Below, piece after piece: positions 1 through 11,050 of a DNA stretch of 64,000 nt (positions within the stretch are counted from its first letter, which is position 1; every line of letters begins with the position of its first letter). This DNA is from Voacanga thouarsii (taxonomy: Eukaryota; Streptophyta; Magnoliopsida; Gentianales; Apocynaceae). The notes beneath the pieces are model-generated. The model worked only from the letters and a program-made list of their open reading frames with translations. It ran no database searches and was not told the origin of the DNA. Made by a program: the position numbers and the translations under genes. Location of the stretch: contig JANUWF010001101.1 of the NCBI GenBank assembly GCA_026120185.1, forward strand, positions 1,302,001 through 1,366,000, given 5' to 3'.

Positions 1-823
1 TAGCAATTATAAACTAATATTTGATTACCCAATTTCTTGACAATTAATCTTTTTTTCAAGCAAGTTAAGAGATAACAAATATAAAATTAATTAAATTAAA
101 ACCATTATCGACCCCTTTTTCAATTAAGTTAACAAGAAGAATCAATCAATCAATTTCGTAGTAAAAATAAGTTATCAAATTTCAAGAAAAATAATTAATT
201 GATCAAAAGACTAAATTAACTCAAGAAATCATGAATACCAAAATAATGTCAAATTACAATGAAAACATTAATCATATCATTGTTCTAGAAAAAGAAAGCA
301 AAGGTAAAAGAAAGAACTCATAGACAATCCCTTATTCTTCTCCTTGAAAACCTTCTTGAACAATAACACTTGATTGATGAATCTTCTCTTTTTGTGATTA
401 GTTGATAGCTTTAATCCTTAGATTCATATGTTTTTCTTACTTAAATAAGCTCCCAATATGCCAAAATTTATTCCCTAAGAGTTCAAGGCTGAACGTAAGT
501 TGTAAAATACCAAAAATCTTAGAAAATTCCCAAATCCGTGCAAAATAGGAAAAGTCATTGCACAGCCGGCGCTGGCGACCCAACGTGCTCTATTCTCCCC
601 CCCCCCTTTCTCCCATATTTCTAGTATTAGGCCGACACCGGCAGTGCACTGTTTGATGATGATTTTTTCGTTGTTTTTCTCTTTTTTTGCAATAAAATGC
701 CAAAATACCTTTCCAAGGGTAAAATATAAAATATGAAGGAATATGACTAGTTATTGCATCAAGTGTATCACAAAATATCCTTAAATAACTAAAATATTAT
801 TGATGAATTTAGCCCCTATTACA
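1..823 (-). repeat. 3' LTR of A1 (partial)
   Basis: Aligns with 6620-7483 throughout, including the GC-rich island at 565-650 that corresponds to 7190-7310. The minus-strand LTR start reads TGTAATAGGGGCTAAA, ending at 823. The rest of this LTR lies left of the window. Confidence 0.85.
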
Positions 824-2169
824 TTCCTCCACACTTGAATATTTGCTTGTCCTCAAGCAAATACTTGAGACAAAGAAAAACAAGACAAACTTTCAAAAAT
901 TCTAGCTTATACCCCTTCAAACTTTAGATATGACCTTATTATTCTTTTAACCCTTTGAAAACATTTACAAATTGACGCACTAGACAAGACATACCAAGGC
1001 TCTTAAAGTCAAGTTAAGCAAGTTTATACTTTAGTCTATGAAAATTATTTCACCATTCAAGCAAAAACGTAGATAATATGAATCACATAAGTCAAGCTAT
1101 TTACCAACTCAAGCGTTATAAGCTCAAAAATTGCATAACTCAAGTAATGATTTAAGGAAAACACCCCATTCTTTTTTTTTCTTCAAAAACATAGGGAATT
1201 AATATCCTCAAGTGAATAGATTTCTATTCATTCATCATATTGGCCCACTTTATAGTCACTATACATTTTTTCAAGAGTTTTTTTTTTTCCAATATTTGCT
1301 TTCTTTGCTCTTTCTTGCCTTTTTGCCTTTGGAATATCCTCAAGAGAGTATACCAAATAACACTTGCTACTTCTCTTCATATTAACCCCATTTTCAACAA
1401 AAGGTCTTCAGCAAAATTCAACAAAAATAAGGGCATCTTTTTCAATTCTAAAAACAATGAATTTTTCCACTCAATATTTTTCAATTTCCTCACATTCCTT
1501 ACTTATTACTTAAAGCCAAGCAAATTTCAAATCCATAATACAAGAGTTAGTCAATAACTTTCCCTACATTCATCACATTATCCATATTTAAACTAGACGA
1601 ATAAAATAACATTTAAATACTAATGCATAAACAAGATTAACTCAAACTTTCATGAATTAACTTATCCAATTTAATAAACCAATTCATTGTTAATAAAAAT
1701 CCAACCCCAATTGAATGACAAAAGTTATATCCCAAGCAAGAAAGATAATTACAACTTCATTATAAGTGAAAGCAATAAAAACCACAAGAATTTTGAAAAC
1801 ATTTAGCCAATATAGCCCAAAACTAAAGTGCATGGAATATATTTTCAATGCTAAATTCTCCCCCACACTTAAACTGGACATTGTCCTCAATGCCAAAAAA
1901 TATATCAATGAAAGTAAAGCCAATGGACCAAAATAAATAAAGAGGAAGAAGATAAGAAAGGAAAGTACTTCCATAACATAGTAGCCTCAACATATGTGAA
2001 TCTATCATAAGGAGTCATTAGGGAATGTACCTAAATGAAAACATAAAAGAAACAAAAAACATAAAGCTAGAAAAGGAAAATAAAATAAAAACAAACTAAG
2101 AAGAATCCTAAGAAAAGTCATGAAAATATAAATAGAAAAGAAAATTAAATAAAATAAACAGGGATCAGT
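824..2169 (-). other. A1 non-coding 3' interior with polypurine tract
   Basis: Immediately inside the 3' LTR the minus strand reads TCAAGTGTGGAGGAA (824-838), a plausible polypurine tract. The rest is AT-rich, lacks a credible reading frame, and is shared with A2 (for example 1860-1890 with 27425-27460, and 1070-1110 with 26640-26690), so it is family-specific untranslated sequence. A hydrophobic frame at 2005-2226 on the minus strand looks like low-complexity sequence rather than a protein. Confidence 0.6.
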
Positions 2170-3420
2170 AGCAAAATGCTTAATCATTATTATCATGGTC
2201 ATCTTTAGACATATGGCTACTATCACCTCCTAGAGGTCCAGGGAATTGTTGCATCTATTGCGTCCATTGTTGTTCCTGAGTGTCTTACCTCCTAGTGAGG
2301 GCAGTCATGGACTCACGAAGCTGAAGAAGTATCTCCATCTATATCTCTATGCCCACTCTCAACTGTTCCAACTGACCTCTCACCACAGTCTCAAAATCAG
2401 TCCTCAATTGGGACTAGGAGCCACTAGCGTGAGCTCAAGGTTGTGGTGCAGGGTGCTCCTCCTCCACGGTAGAAACTCAACTTGTCCCGAGTGCTGCACA
2501 TCATAAGGCCTCAACCATCGCCTTACCTCACCTCAATACTATACTGATAACCACAGCTAACTAATGTTTGCTCAGTAATGAGATCTCTCTCAGTTGTGGT
2601 CTTAGTAAGTTCCCCCTTAATACTAATGCTAAACACTTCCAGAATTTTCATGATCACAAGGGGCAAAACAAAGGCTTTGGTGGAAAGGTGAGAGTGGACC
2701 ATATCTCGCATAGATTGGATAATCAAAGAAGTAAGCGGGATAGGCTGGGCATGCAGCTTCTTATGTAGAATATAAAGGTCAATTAGACGGGACTCATTGA
2801 ACCCACTAGCCTTAGAAACAACATTGTAAGAAAAGATATAGACTAAGGCACGTAGGTTGGCCTCAAGATCATTATTAGAATTAGAAACCTACCTGCCCTA
2901 CTAGACATCTCCTGTACATCCTTAAGGTAGCTCTAGTATCACTCACTCTCTAATCAGGGTCAGAAAGTATCTTTTGGTTGTGGTGATCTACAGCTAACCA
3001 AGAGCCTTTATCATGAATATGTAAGATGGCAACCAGTCTCTCTCTATCCATAAAAATAGGGGTTCCCTCTACCCTGGTCTCAATGGTCTCAAGATGGTTA
3101 TTTTGTTTCTGGACCATATTGGCATCAAACTCTTTAATCAAGACAGGTAACAGGGTCCTTTCAATTGAACTATAGGCCCCTACCCCAATCGTCTAAACAT
3201 CATTCCTAACTTGAGGGCACGGTCTAGAGAGTGTGCAAAGGTGCGTTTTACAATGATTTTGTTAGAAGCCTTCTTAGAGTTCCACTCTTAACAGGAAGGA
3301 TCAATAAGATCAGAAGGGTATAGGAACAAGGGGTCTATAGATATAGGGAAAGAGAAAGATGAGGCTCTAGCCATTTTGGAAGATTAGACTTTGTCTTTAG
3401 GCATGATGAGGGAGTTTGAA
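2170..3420 (-). pseudogene. broken env-position ORF of A1 (plant transposon-associated domain type)
   Basis: Reading leftward from an ATG near 3402, pieces in several frames make a recognisable protein shape: a short basic N-terminus, a middle part with IFMDRERLVAI and a stretch FNESRLIDLYILHKKLHAQP around 2740-2810, then a Gln/Leu/Glu-rich probable coiled coil (2280-2420). This order resembles the 'putative plant transposon protein' domain found in the slot downstream of pol in Athila-type elements; its function is not established. Frameshifts and stops throughout make it a pseudogene. It lies between the deleted pol and the 3' LTR. The assignment rests on pattern recall only. Confidence 0.5.
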
Positions 3421-4499
3421 GATGGGTATCACGAAAGAATGATAATAAGGAACTGTAACAATATAACAACAACCTTATCCTAATATGATCAATCCATCAC
3501 AGCACAACAAAACACACAACCCTCAATAATGCATAATTTTTAATCAAACCACAACCTCTTCAATCCACAATATCAATTAATCATAGTCTCCTTTCAAATC
3601 CTACAAAAAGAAATATAGAACCACAATTCAAACTACCATATAATTCCCAACTTGTACATAACCTGATCATAGTATATGAAGAACATATCTATATCATAAT
3701 TCATGAAGAATGCATCATAGTTAATAACATTGTTTGTCTAGCATGAATTCATTACCAATATAGTCTCAATAACCCAAAAATAGCCAACATATGATCAAAA
3801 TATGGAACATATGATAGCAAAAATAATCTTTGAATCATAAACTCATGCTATTTCAATCATAGTGGAGCCACCAATTCAATCAAATTTAATCAACAACTCC
3901 AAATTATATAATTTTCGCCCAAAAATATGCTAAAAAATAGTGAAAAATCTATTTAACTGTCAAAATGCAAGAAAAATCATACATTTGTGCTCTCTAATGC
4001 ATGGGCAAGCAAAATGTGCAATCTTTTTGAAGAGATCTTCACTTGAAAGAGAAGATTTGAAAGTGGGTTCTTGAAGAAAAAGTTGAGATTTTTGAAGTTT
4101 GAATCCCTATATTCAACAAGAACAAAGAGATTTGATATTAGGTTGGTGTTTTTTTTATGGTAAAAATTGATCTGGTGGTATTTAGAGATGAAGAATGGCG
4201 TAGGGTGGAAAAAAAATTGAGGAAAGTTGGAACAGTTTGAAAACAAATTGCCAAATTTGGCTATATAGAGGGTTGCCTGACATGAGCCGGTGTTGGCCCA
4301 GGTCTGTCCGGCCTAGAAAAATATATTTTTAATTAATTAATAAAAGCAATAATATTGAAAAACACATAATCATGACGAAAATGTAATTATCCCATAAATT
4401 AAAAATATAGAAAGATAAACAAAAGCAAACAGAAATTAAAAAGATGTCCCAAATAAATGAAAACCAAAGCAATGAAAATTCATCTTTTTCTAAAGTCTT
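3421..4499 (-). other. A1 interior where pol would be expected; no pol found
   Basis: No protease, reverse transcriptase, RNase H or integrase motif is seen on either strand. The segment at about 3900-4330 matches A3 at 58080-58500, including GACATGAGCCGG-type GC-rich text near 4278 in an otherwise AT-rich stretch. It is therefore family sequence that replaces or follows pol, and pol seems to have been absent from the common ancestor of A1 and A3. Confidence 0.55.
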
Positions 4500-5846
4500 G
4501 ATTACGTGGATTTATTTCAGTGTTCTCGGGAAGAGATCCCATTTGACGGTCTCCAAGCATCTTGGCCAATTTCCAATTTGATTTTCAAGATTATGCATTG
4601 ATGCCTCCAAATTTCTTGTCACAGCATCCATTCCTTAGAACCTTGCCTCAGTTGAGCTCACCATCTTGTTAACCAACTCATCCAATGATGGCTTTGATAG
4701 TGGTGCATTGTAGGATAAAGAGGGTTGAGTCCTTTGATTGCCACCAACATTAGAAGGCCTAGGTTGATTTTGATTTGTCCAAGAGAAATTAGGATGATTC
4801 CTCCAACCCAAATTGTATGTGGCACTATAGGGATTGTTATCTTGTCGCCTATTACTCATAAACGCAACTTGTTCTTAGGAATTTTGAGATGAACCCATGA
4901 TGTGGCACTCATGATTGGGATGCCCTTCTCCACAAAAATCACAGTTAACATTCATTACCTGGCCTGGAGAGGGGGTCAACACCATTTATTCCATCTTTTT
5001 GTGCAAGTGCCTCAACTTTAGCTTCCAGAGCAACTATAACATCAAACTCGTGCACACCTATTCATTGCAAAGTTCGTCACCAACTCATATGATTTCTCTG
5101 GGATCTTAGAATTGATAGTCCCTCCAGCAGATATATCAACTAACTATTTGGATGCAAAATTCAGCCCACTATAAAATATCTGCATTTGCATTCCTAGCTC
5201 AAACCCATGATGAGGATACTTTCTAAGAATCTCCTTTCACCTTTCCCAATACTAATAAAGGCTTTTAGAATCTAACTGTTAGAAGGCAAAAATGTCTATC
5301 CTAAGTTTGGTTGTTCTAGCTGGGGAAAAATACTTTGCCAAAAATTTCTCAGCTAGCCCATTCCATGTAGTGATGGATCCTACAGGTAAAGATTTTAATC
5401 ATAATTTAGCTCTATCCCTTAAGAAAAAAGGAAAAAGCCTAAACTTTATAGCATCATCCGAAACACTATTCATTTTGAAGGTATCACAAATTTCTAAGAA
5501 ACTAGCAAGGTGAGCATTAAGGTCTTCATCTGATAACCCATTTGTACCATGTTCTGGATCATTTGAATAATGTTGGGTTTGATTTCAAAATTGTTTGCCT
5601 CTACCCTATGTCTAGTGATGCTCGAGTCTGTACCTGAAATCACTGTTTAAAAAAGTGATCCGTAATCCTCCTACCATTATTTCCACCATTGTTACCATTG
5701 TTATTTTGGTTAACCTCCATCTCTTCTGTGGAACTGATTCGCTTATCCTTTTGCCTGAGTGCTCTCTAAATCCTTGTCAAAGTTCTTTCAATCTCAAAAT
5801 CAAAATCCACTGGTTCTCCTTGGAATCGTCGGATCATACACTAATG
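4500..5846 (-). pseudogene. gag: Athila-like gag (A1), broken
   Basis: The structural Gag of a Ty3/gypsy element. On the minus strand the order is: an N-terminal segment from about 5846; the retrotransposon Gag core with FRLFPFSLRDRAK and ITTW near 5400-5290; the FLAKYF helix; PHHGFELG; the zinc knuckle CDFCGEGHPNHEC near 4940-4900; and the tail DNNPYSATYNLGWRNHPNFSW at 4770-4840, a signature of Athila-type Gag. Stops and frameshifts separate these blocks; the longest open pieces are about 74 codons. The zinc-knuckle cysteines and histidine are all present. No protease follows. A3 carries a clear homologue (58640-59500). Confidence 0.85.
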
Positions 5847-6074
5847 GCTAAGAATACAAGAAAAATAAGATGATGAGATTAAAGAATTTGCAAATAGCCA
5901 ATTAAACATAATTTGCATTCAAAATACTACATAAACTAAGTTAATTAATGTACATTTAAAAACACAACAAGATATGACACTTAGCTACACAAATAAAATA
6001 TATACATATTTACATATGGACATATATACATCTAAACATGGTTAAATCAATGAAATCTAAACTTTCATCATATT

Positions 6075-6094
6075 GTTCCCCGGTAACGGTGCCA
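6075..6094 (-). other. primer binding site of A1 (tRNA-Asp type)
   Basis: The minus strand reads TGGCACCGTTACCGGGGAAC six bases inside the 5' LTR end. Plant tRNA-Asp ends in CCCCGGCAACGGCGCCA, so the match is near-perfect. This fixes the element as minus strand. Confidence 0.85.
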
Positions 6095-6100
6095 AAAACA

Positions 6101-7483
6101 TGATGTGTAGAATTTAGGTATAGAAAAATCATACAATTTAAATCCATTCCTAACCAAGTTTTAATTAAAACATTTGTCCCCAAATTATGCATATGAGCAA
6201 GTATACTCAACGCAAACATAGTATAGGGAATTAACGAGTATCAATCCTCAAGGAACAACTACCATTAGTTATCTTTCATTCATTGTTTAACTGACCCAAT
6301 AAAGTGATGAAAGAATAATAAAGAAAAATATATACAACTTAAGGATGAAAGAATATGCAATTTAGATAAATATTCTTGAAGATATGACAATGAATTACTT
6401 AGCAAATATCATAATCAATTATTATCTTAGTATCATGAAGGATTTAAAATAAACCCACTTCATTTGCAATATACGGAATAACTACCTCTTAGTTAAATTA
6501 GTGAACATATTCTATCTCAACCAATTTACCCAAAAGATGCATTAAAATTAATTCTCATATAAATTCCTATATTCTAGGTGATTTAAAGCATGAAATTAGC
6601 CAATGAATCTATATTCTAGCAATCATTAACTAATCTTTGATTATCCAAGTTCTTGACAATTAACCCCATTTCCAAGCAACTTAAGAGATAACAAATATGA
6701 AATTAATTAAATTAAAACTATTATCAACCCATTTTTCAAATAAGTTAACAAGAAGAACCAATCAATCAATTCCTTAGTAAAAATAAGTAATAAAATTCCA
6801 AGAAAATAATTAATTAGCCAGAAGACTAAATTAACTCAAGAAATCATGAATCCAAAAATAATATTAAATTATAATGAAAACATTAATCACATCATTGTTC
6901 TAAAAAAAAGAAAGTAATTGTAAAAGAAAGAACTCATAGACAAGTCCTCATTCTTCTTCTTGAAAACCTTCTTAAATAATGCCTCTTGATTGATGAATCT
7001 CCTCTTTTTCTAATTGATTAGTAGCTTTGATCCTTGGATTCATATGTTTTCCGTGCTTAAATAAGCTCCAAAGATGCCAAATTTCGTTCCCTAAGAGTTC
7101 TAGGTCGAGTACAAGTTAGAAAATATCAAAACTCTTAGGAAATTTCCAAATTTGCGTAGAACAAGAAAAATCGCCGCCTTGGAGTAGTATAGAGCTGGCG
7201 CCAGCTATGCTCCTCATGGGTGGTGCCGGCCGTGCACTGGCAGCCTAACGTGCTCTGTTTTTTTCTCCTTTCTCCCCTATTTCTAGCATTGGGCCAGCTC
7301 CGGCCGTGCACTGTTCGACGATGGTTTTTTCGTTATTTTTGCCCTTTTTTTGTAATAAAACACCAAAATACCTTTCAGAGGGTAAAATATCAAATATGAA
7401 GGAATACAACTAGTTATTACATCAAGTGTATCACAAAATATCCTCAAATAGCCAAGAAATTATTAATGAATTAACCCCTATCT
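6101..7483 (-). repeat. 5' LTR of A1
   Basis: On the + strand it runs from TGATGTGTAGAATT (6101) to CCCCTATCT (7483); a canonical end would be CCCCTATCA. It aligns with 1-823 and with the LTRs of A2 and A3. It holds a GC-rich island with CTGGCGCCAG at about 7193 and GGTGCCGGCCGTGC at about 7230. About 1.38 kb. Confidence 0.85.
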
Positions 7484-9660
7484 GTGAGCTATGTTCTTTT
7501 CGAGCAATAATGATCCCACCATACTACAAATATTGTGGATAAGTTCAAGTTTCAATTGGGGGTGCCGTAGCAGTAGGCACATTCCTCCTTGGGGTTGTCA
7601 TGGTTTGTAGCTTATTTTGCAACAACGTCTAAAAACCATTGCAAATTATTGGATAAGATTATGAATTAATTATCCTATGCTTTCATCAAACTGTAGTTGG
7701 ATGGCTATGAAAGATGTTGGAGAAGCTACAGTCGTAACGGGAATTGTATTTTGGCCAATATCCTCTGATTGACTATCATCATTTCTCTTGTGAGTTCATG
7801 TTGCAGATAATTTTTCCTGAATGCAATTGCATAACTTATGAAAGAGGGTCACGTCAAGATGATCCAAAATTTGACATAGAATAGTGTTAGGCCGTGAAAT
7901 ATGTAGTTGGCTGGGTCGATAGACGACGGACTGTACTAGCCAAGCTAAATCCCATAAAAGTCAACTGTGAAGACTAACATAAAAACCAATTTAGAAAGAA
8001 GCCTACTCTAGAAATGGATGAAAATAATGTTTATAGGCTCAAGATTTGAAATAAGGCACTCTTTTATTGATTAAATAGATGGAAATCCTGAATGCACAAG
8101 CAATTTATATTACTCTGAAGGAGTATTTTCTGATGTAATCTAGAATTAAAAGCTAGAAAGCATGTAAATGAATACAACAAAACTGAATCTAAAAAAGAAA
8201 CTCAAGAAAGAGGCATTAAACAGAAATTGCTTATCGATTTCGAGTGTTCTTGATTCGATCTCTTCTTTGACACCTTCCTTGAGTTTTGAAGGAATCTGAT
8301 AATCTTCATATCCACCACTTTTGCTATGTTTGGTGATCTCATCTCCCTTGATGTTCATGGCAATCGCAATGGAGGAGTGGATCTTAGAACTGGTCGAAAC
8401 TTCCACACATTTTCCTAGAATCCCGACTTTATCTCACTAAAATTCAAATTCCTAAAAACCTGATCACGTGAACTGACTCACTAATTTAGCCAGCCAACCA
8501 TCTTTTGGGTTGGCTAGCCAATCATCTAATATTCGTAGTTGTTTGTTTTTTGGTAAATCGACTAATCAAGCTTTTCCAACTTGCCTGGTTATCTTTGCTT
8601 GCCAATAATAATATTATAACTTTTTTTTCCTTACTTGTCAATAAAACTAAAATGGTGTATATTTTAGAAATATTAAACCTGTAGAACAGGTGTCACAACT
8701 ATCTAAAATTTGTATTATAATGCATACAGGATATAGGTTACGTTCAAATTTTGATTTTACTTGGTCTTCTTTGTAAATAATTGCATTGAAAATTTGTTAT
8801 TTAAAAAGGTATAGAATTTTAATATTTGTGATTCATGATTCTAAGGTCTATATAGCTTCTTCTTCCATTTTATGTTTTTGAAGTGAGATGTAGTATGTAA
8901 TTAATAAAAAAAAAAAAAAATCACCTGAGACCAAATTAAGATTGAAAAGTGTTAGAACTAAAAATTTATTTAGATAGAAACTTATCACTTCAATTTTCAA
9001 ACATCTCTCAAATAGATAACAATTGGTCCCTACTTGGTACAAATGCTCTTTATTAGGTTAAGAGCTTTAGTGTTGATTTTTTAAAATTTTCTTTAGGGTA
9101 AGTAAATCCCTCATTCCTATATACTAAAAAAAAAAAAAAATATGAAGTGTCATTTTATACTTCTAGAGTTTTGTTAAAGTGATTATATATTTGTAAACAT
9201 GTATATACACTGATCAATACTATGGATAATCAAATTTAAATAAATCAAGAGGATCTTTATATTAAAATAGTTATTATTTGTCTAGCTTACTATCTTTTGT
9301 GGAGAAAGAAAAAAAGCTAATATATATTTGCTTTTGCAAGAAAAATCCATTATAAAAAATTAAATTGGAAGCATGTGTTTGTTCAACGGTTAAAAAATCA
9401 TTACTAGACAAAAAATATTAGGTTGGATTTTCATTTATTTTTTAAATACATAAACAAATTAAGAAAAAATTGAATCCATCTACCAAATTCCAAAACATAC
9501 CTTCCAAAGAAACCCAAATGGGACTGGTGCCATAATGTCTCTGTCCCAAAATTTTTTGTAATATTGGCAAGTTCTAATAGCACTCTACCACTTACCATTT
9601 TAAGTGTGTTCTCTATGGACCAACAAACCAATTTCTTATGGTTAGAGCAAATAGAATTCC
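7484..9660. other. unassigned intergenic DNA upstream of the peptide gene
   Basis: No recognisable transposon protein. Short open stretches exist, for example + strand 7690-7765 (MAMKDVGEATVVTGIVFW) and a hydrophobic run at 7565-7630, and a minus-strand frame at 8146-8406 rich in charged residues. These could be scraps of old host exons, but none can be named and none has convincing splice sites. Poly(A/T) runs occur at 8905 and 9127. A short imperfect inverted repeat (AGCCAACC/GGTTGGCT) lies at about 8500-8520. Confidence 0.4.
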
Positions 9661-9662
9661 TA

Positions 9663-9711
9663 GTATAAATAGAGCTTAAATTGAGATTCATGAGACATCT
9701 CATATATAAAA
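9663..9711 (+). promoter_or_regulatory. candidate TATA boxes of the cysteine-rich peptide gene
   Basis: Two candidates precede the ATG at 9802: TATAAATAGAG at 9664-9674 and CATATATAAAAA at 9701-9711. The first is closer to the plant consensus and predicts transcription starting near 9695, giving a leader of about 105 bases. Confidence 0.5.
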
Positions 9712-9801
9712 ATTTTCCTTTTTGTTCACTTCTTCTATAGTTTACGTGTTCCAACTCTATAGCACCACCCCAAAAGAGAGACTTCTTGGCACTTGTTGGA
9801 G

Positions 9802-10557
9802 ATGGCTATTCACCCTACAACTTTGGCTATGGTTCTTGTTCTTATTTTTGCTTCAGGTAGTTCTCTTTTCTCTCTACCACCATATATAGAGTTTCAATAG
9901 CTGGTTTTATTGTTATGCATATTTCTCCAATTAATCAAGATTTCTAAAAAAAAATGAATAGAAATTGTTTTTTGTGACTCTTTTTTGAATTTTTCATGCT
10001 TAATTAACTTGAGTCTGTAAATATCAAATCGAGAAAGCATAAATTTGAATTTCTTTTTTGAATTGTAAAAGTTATTTCAATAATTTAGACACACTCATGG
10101 AGACAAGGAATCCATGGTTAGGGGGTGATATAATTATGCCTTGAAAATGTATCTTTAAAACGTCAAGAGTAGCAAAAATTTTGGACATTTTTAGGATGGC
10201 TAAAATCTTTTAATTATACTTAAAAAAATTATCGTAATATAAATATCCAACATCTAAAATGCAGAGTCATCAAACCAACCAATAATTTGTATATGCGGCA
10301 AACTAACATTATTAGTTGTAATAACAACAGCTAGTAGTACGGCAGCAACGACTACTGATCATGGATTATCTACACCAATAATGCCACTGAAAAGATGCAG
10401 GGAGGGCTTAGGTCCATGCAGCTTAAATTGTGATTTATCTTGTTGCACTCGCATGTGCAATAACTACTACTCTGAAAGAAATCCGCAAGCAAGCTGTGAA
10501 AGCATCCCTGGATTTCCTGGACTTTTGTGCCTCTGTGTTCATGATTGCAATGCTTAG
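9802..10557 (+). CDS. small secreted cysteine-rich (defensin-like) peptide, two exons
   Basis: CDS is join(9802..9856,10331..10557), 93 residues. Exon 1 ends CAG|GTAGTT and exon 2 follows AACAACAG|CT; the 474-base intron is AT-rich and phase 1. Exon 1 encodes a hydrophobic signal peptide (TLAMVLVLIFAS), with likely cleavage after the Ala created at the junction. A Ser/Thr-rich linker follows, then a domain with ten cysteines spaced C-x6-C-x3-C-x3-CC-x3-C-x12-C-x10-C-x-C-x3-C. The signal peptide in exon 1, a phase-1 intron near its end, and C-x3-C plus C-x-C spacings are features of plant defensin-like proteins with the CS-alpha-beta fold, though ten cysteines exceed the usual eight. The product probably acts outside the cell in defence or cell signalling (inference). 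No stops interrupt it, unlike every retroelement frame nearby. Alternative: another plant cysteine-rich peptide family. Confidence 0.8.
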
Positions 10558-10586
10558 ATTATTATTATTTCCCTTCCTTTTACCCA

Positions 10587-10592
10587 AATAAA
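10587..10592 (+). promoter_or_regulatory. poly(A) signal AATAAA
   Basis: Lies 30 bases after the stop codon of the cysteine-rich peptide gene, inside AT-rich sequence, as expected for a plant near-upstream element. Confidence 0.55.
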
Positions 10593-11050
10593 TCACATTT
10601 TAGAGTTTTAACATTTTCTACCAAAATGCTATATATATGTACGACTTTGATTTACTATATATGAAGTTCCAAATGATATGAATCTAAAAAATAATATTCT
10701 ATCATTTCAATTCTTTTTAAGTTTATGTCATTATCATTTTTATTTAATCGTGAATTAAGTAATTAAAAAAAGGCAAAAGAGGAAAAAAAGAACAAATCCC
10801 TTTCAACTGACAAATATTCCCCCCCCCTCCCCCCACCAAATGAATATCAACAATGACTACATATACATAATACACGTATAAGGATAAGCTGAACAAATTA
10901 ATTAGGTAACAATTGACTCAATTTTAATATTCATTCTAAAAATAGACTTGATCAATAACTGGTTTATGTTGAAAATGGTAACTTAAGGAGTTAATAATTT
11001 TTAACTCATGATTAGTTAGCCTAAAACAATTAATGGGAGTTGTTCTTGAC
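10593..11050. other. AT-rich intergenic DNA
   Basis: Nothing recognisable apart from C-rich runs at about 10820-10837. Confidence 0.5.

Larger units (their letters stand above)
1..7483 (-). mobile_element. Athila-like LTR retrotransposon A1, pol-less, left end outside window
   Basis: A minus-strand Ty3/gypsy element read from right to left: 5' LTR (6101-7483), tRNA-Asp type PBS (6075-6094), broken gag (about 4500-5846), no recognisable pol, a broken env-position ORF (about 2170-3420), a non-coding tail with a polypurine tract, and the 3' LTR (1-823, cut by the window edge). The two LTRs align over their shared length, for example around 1-300 and 6620-6900. The Gag resembles Athila Gag and the PBS matches the one Athila elements use. 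Related LTRs occur in A2 and A3 below, all on the minus strand. Confidence 0.85.

Noticed and set aside
2246..2506. 86-codon plus-strand frame
   Set aside because: Opposite strand of the broken A1 env-position ORF.
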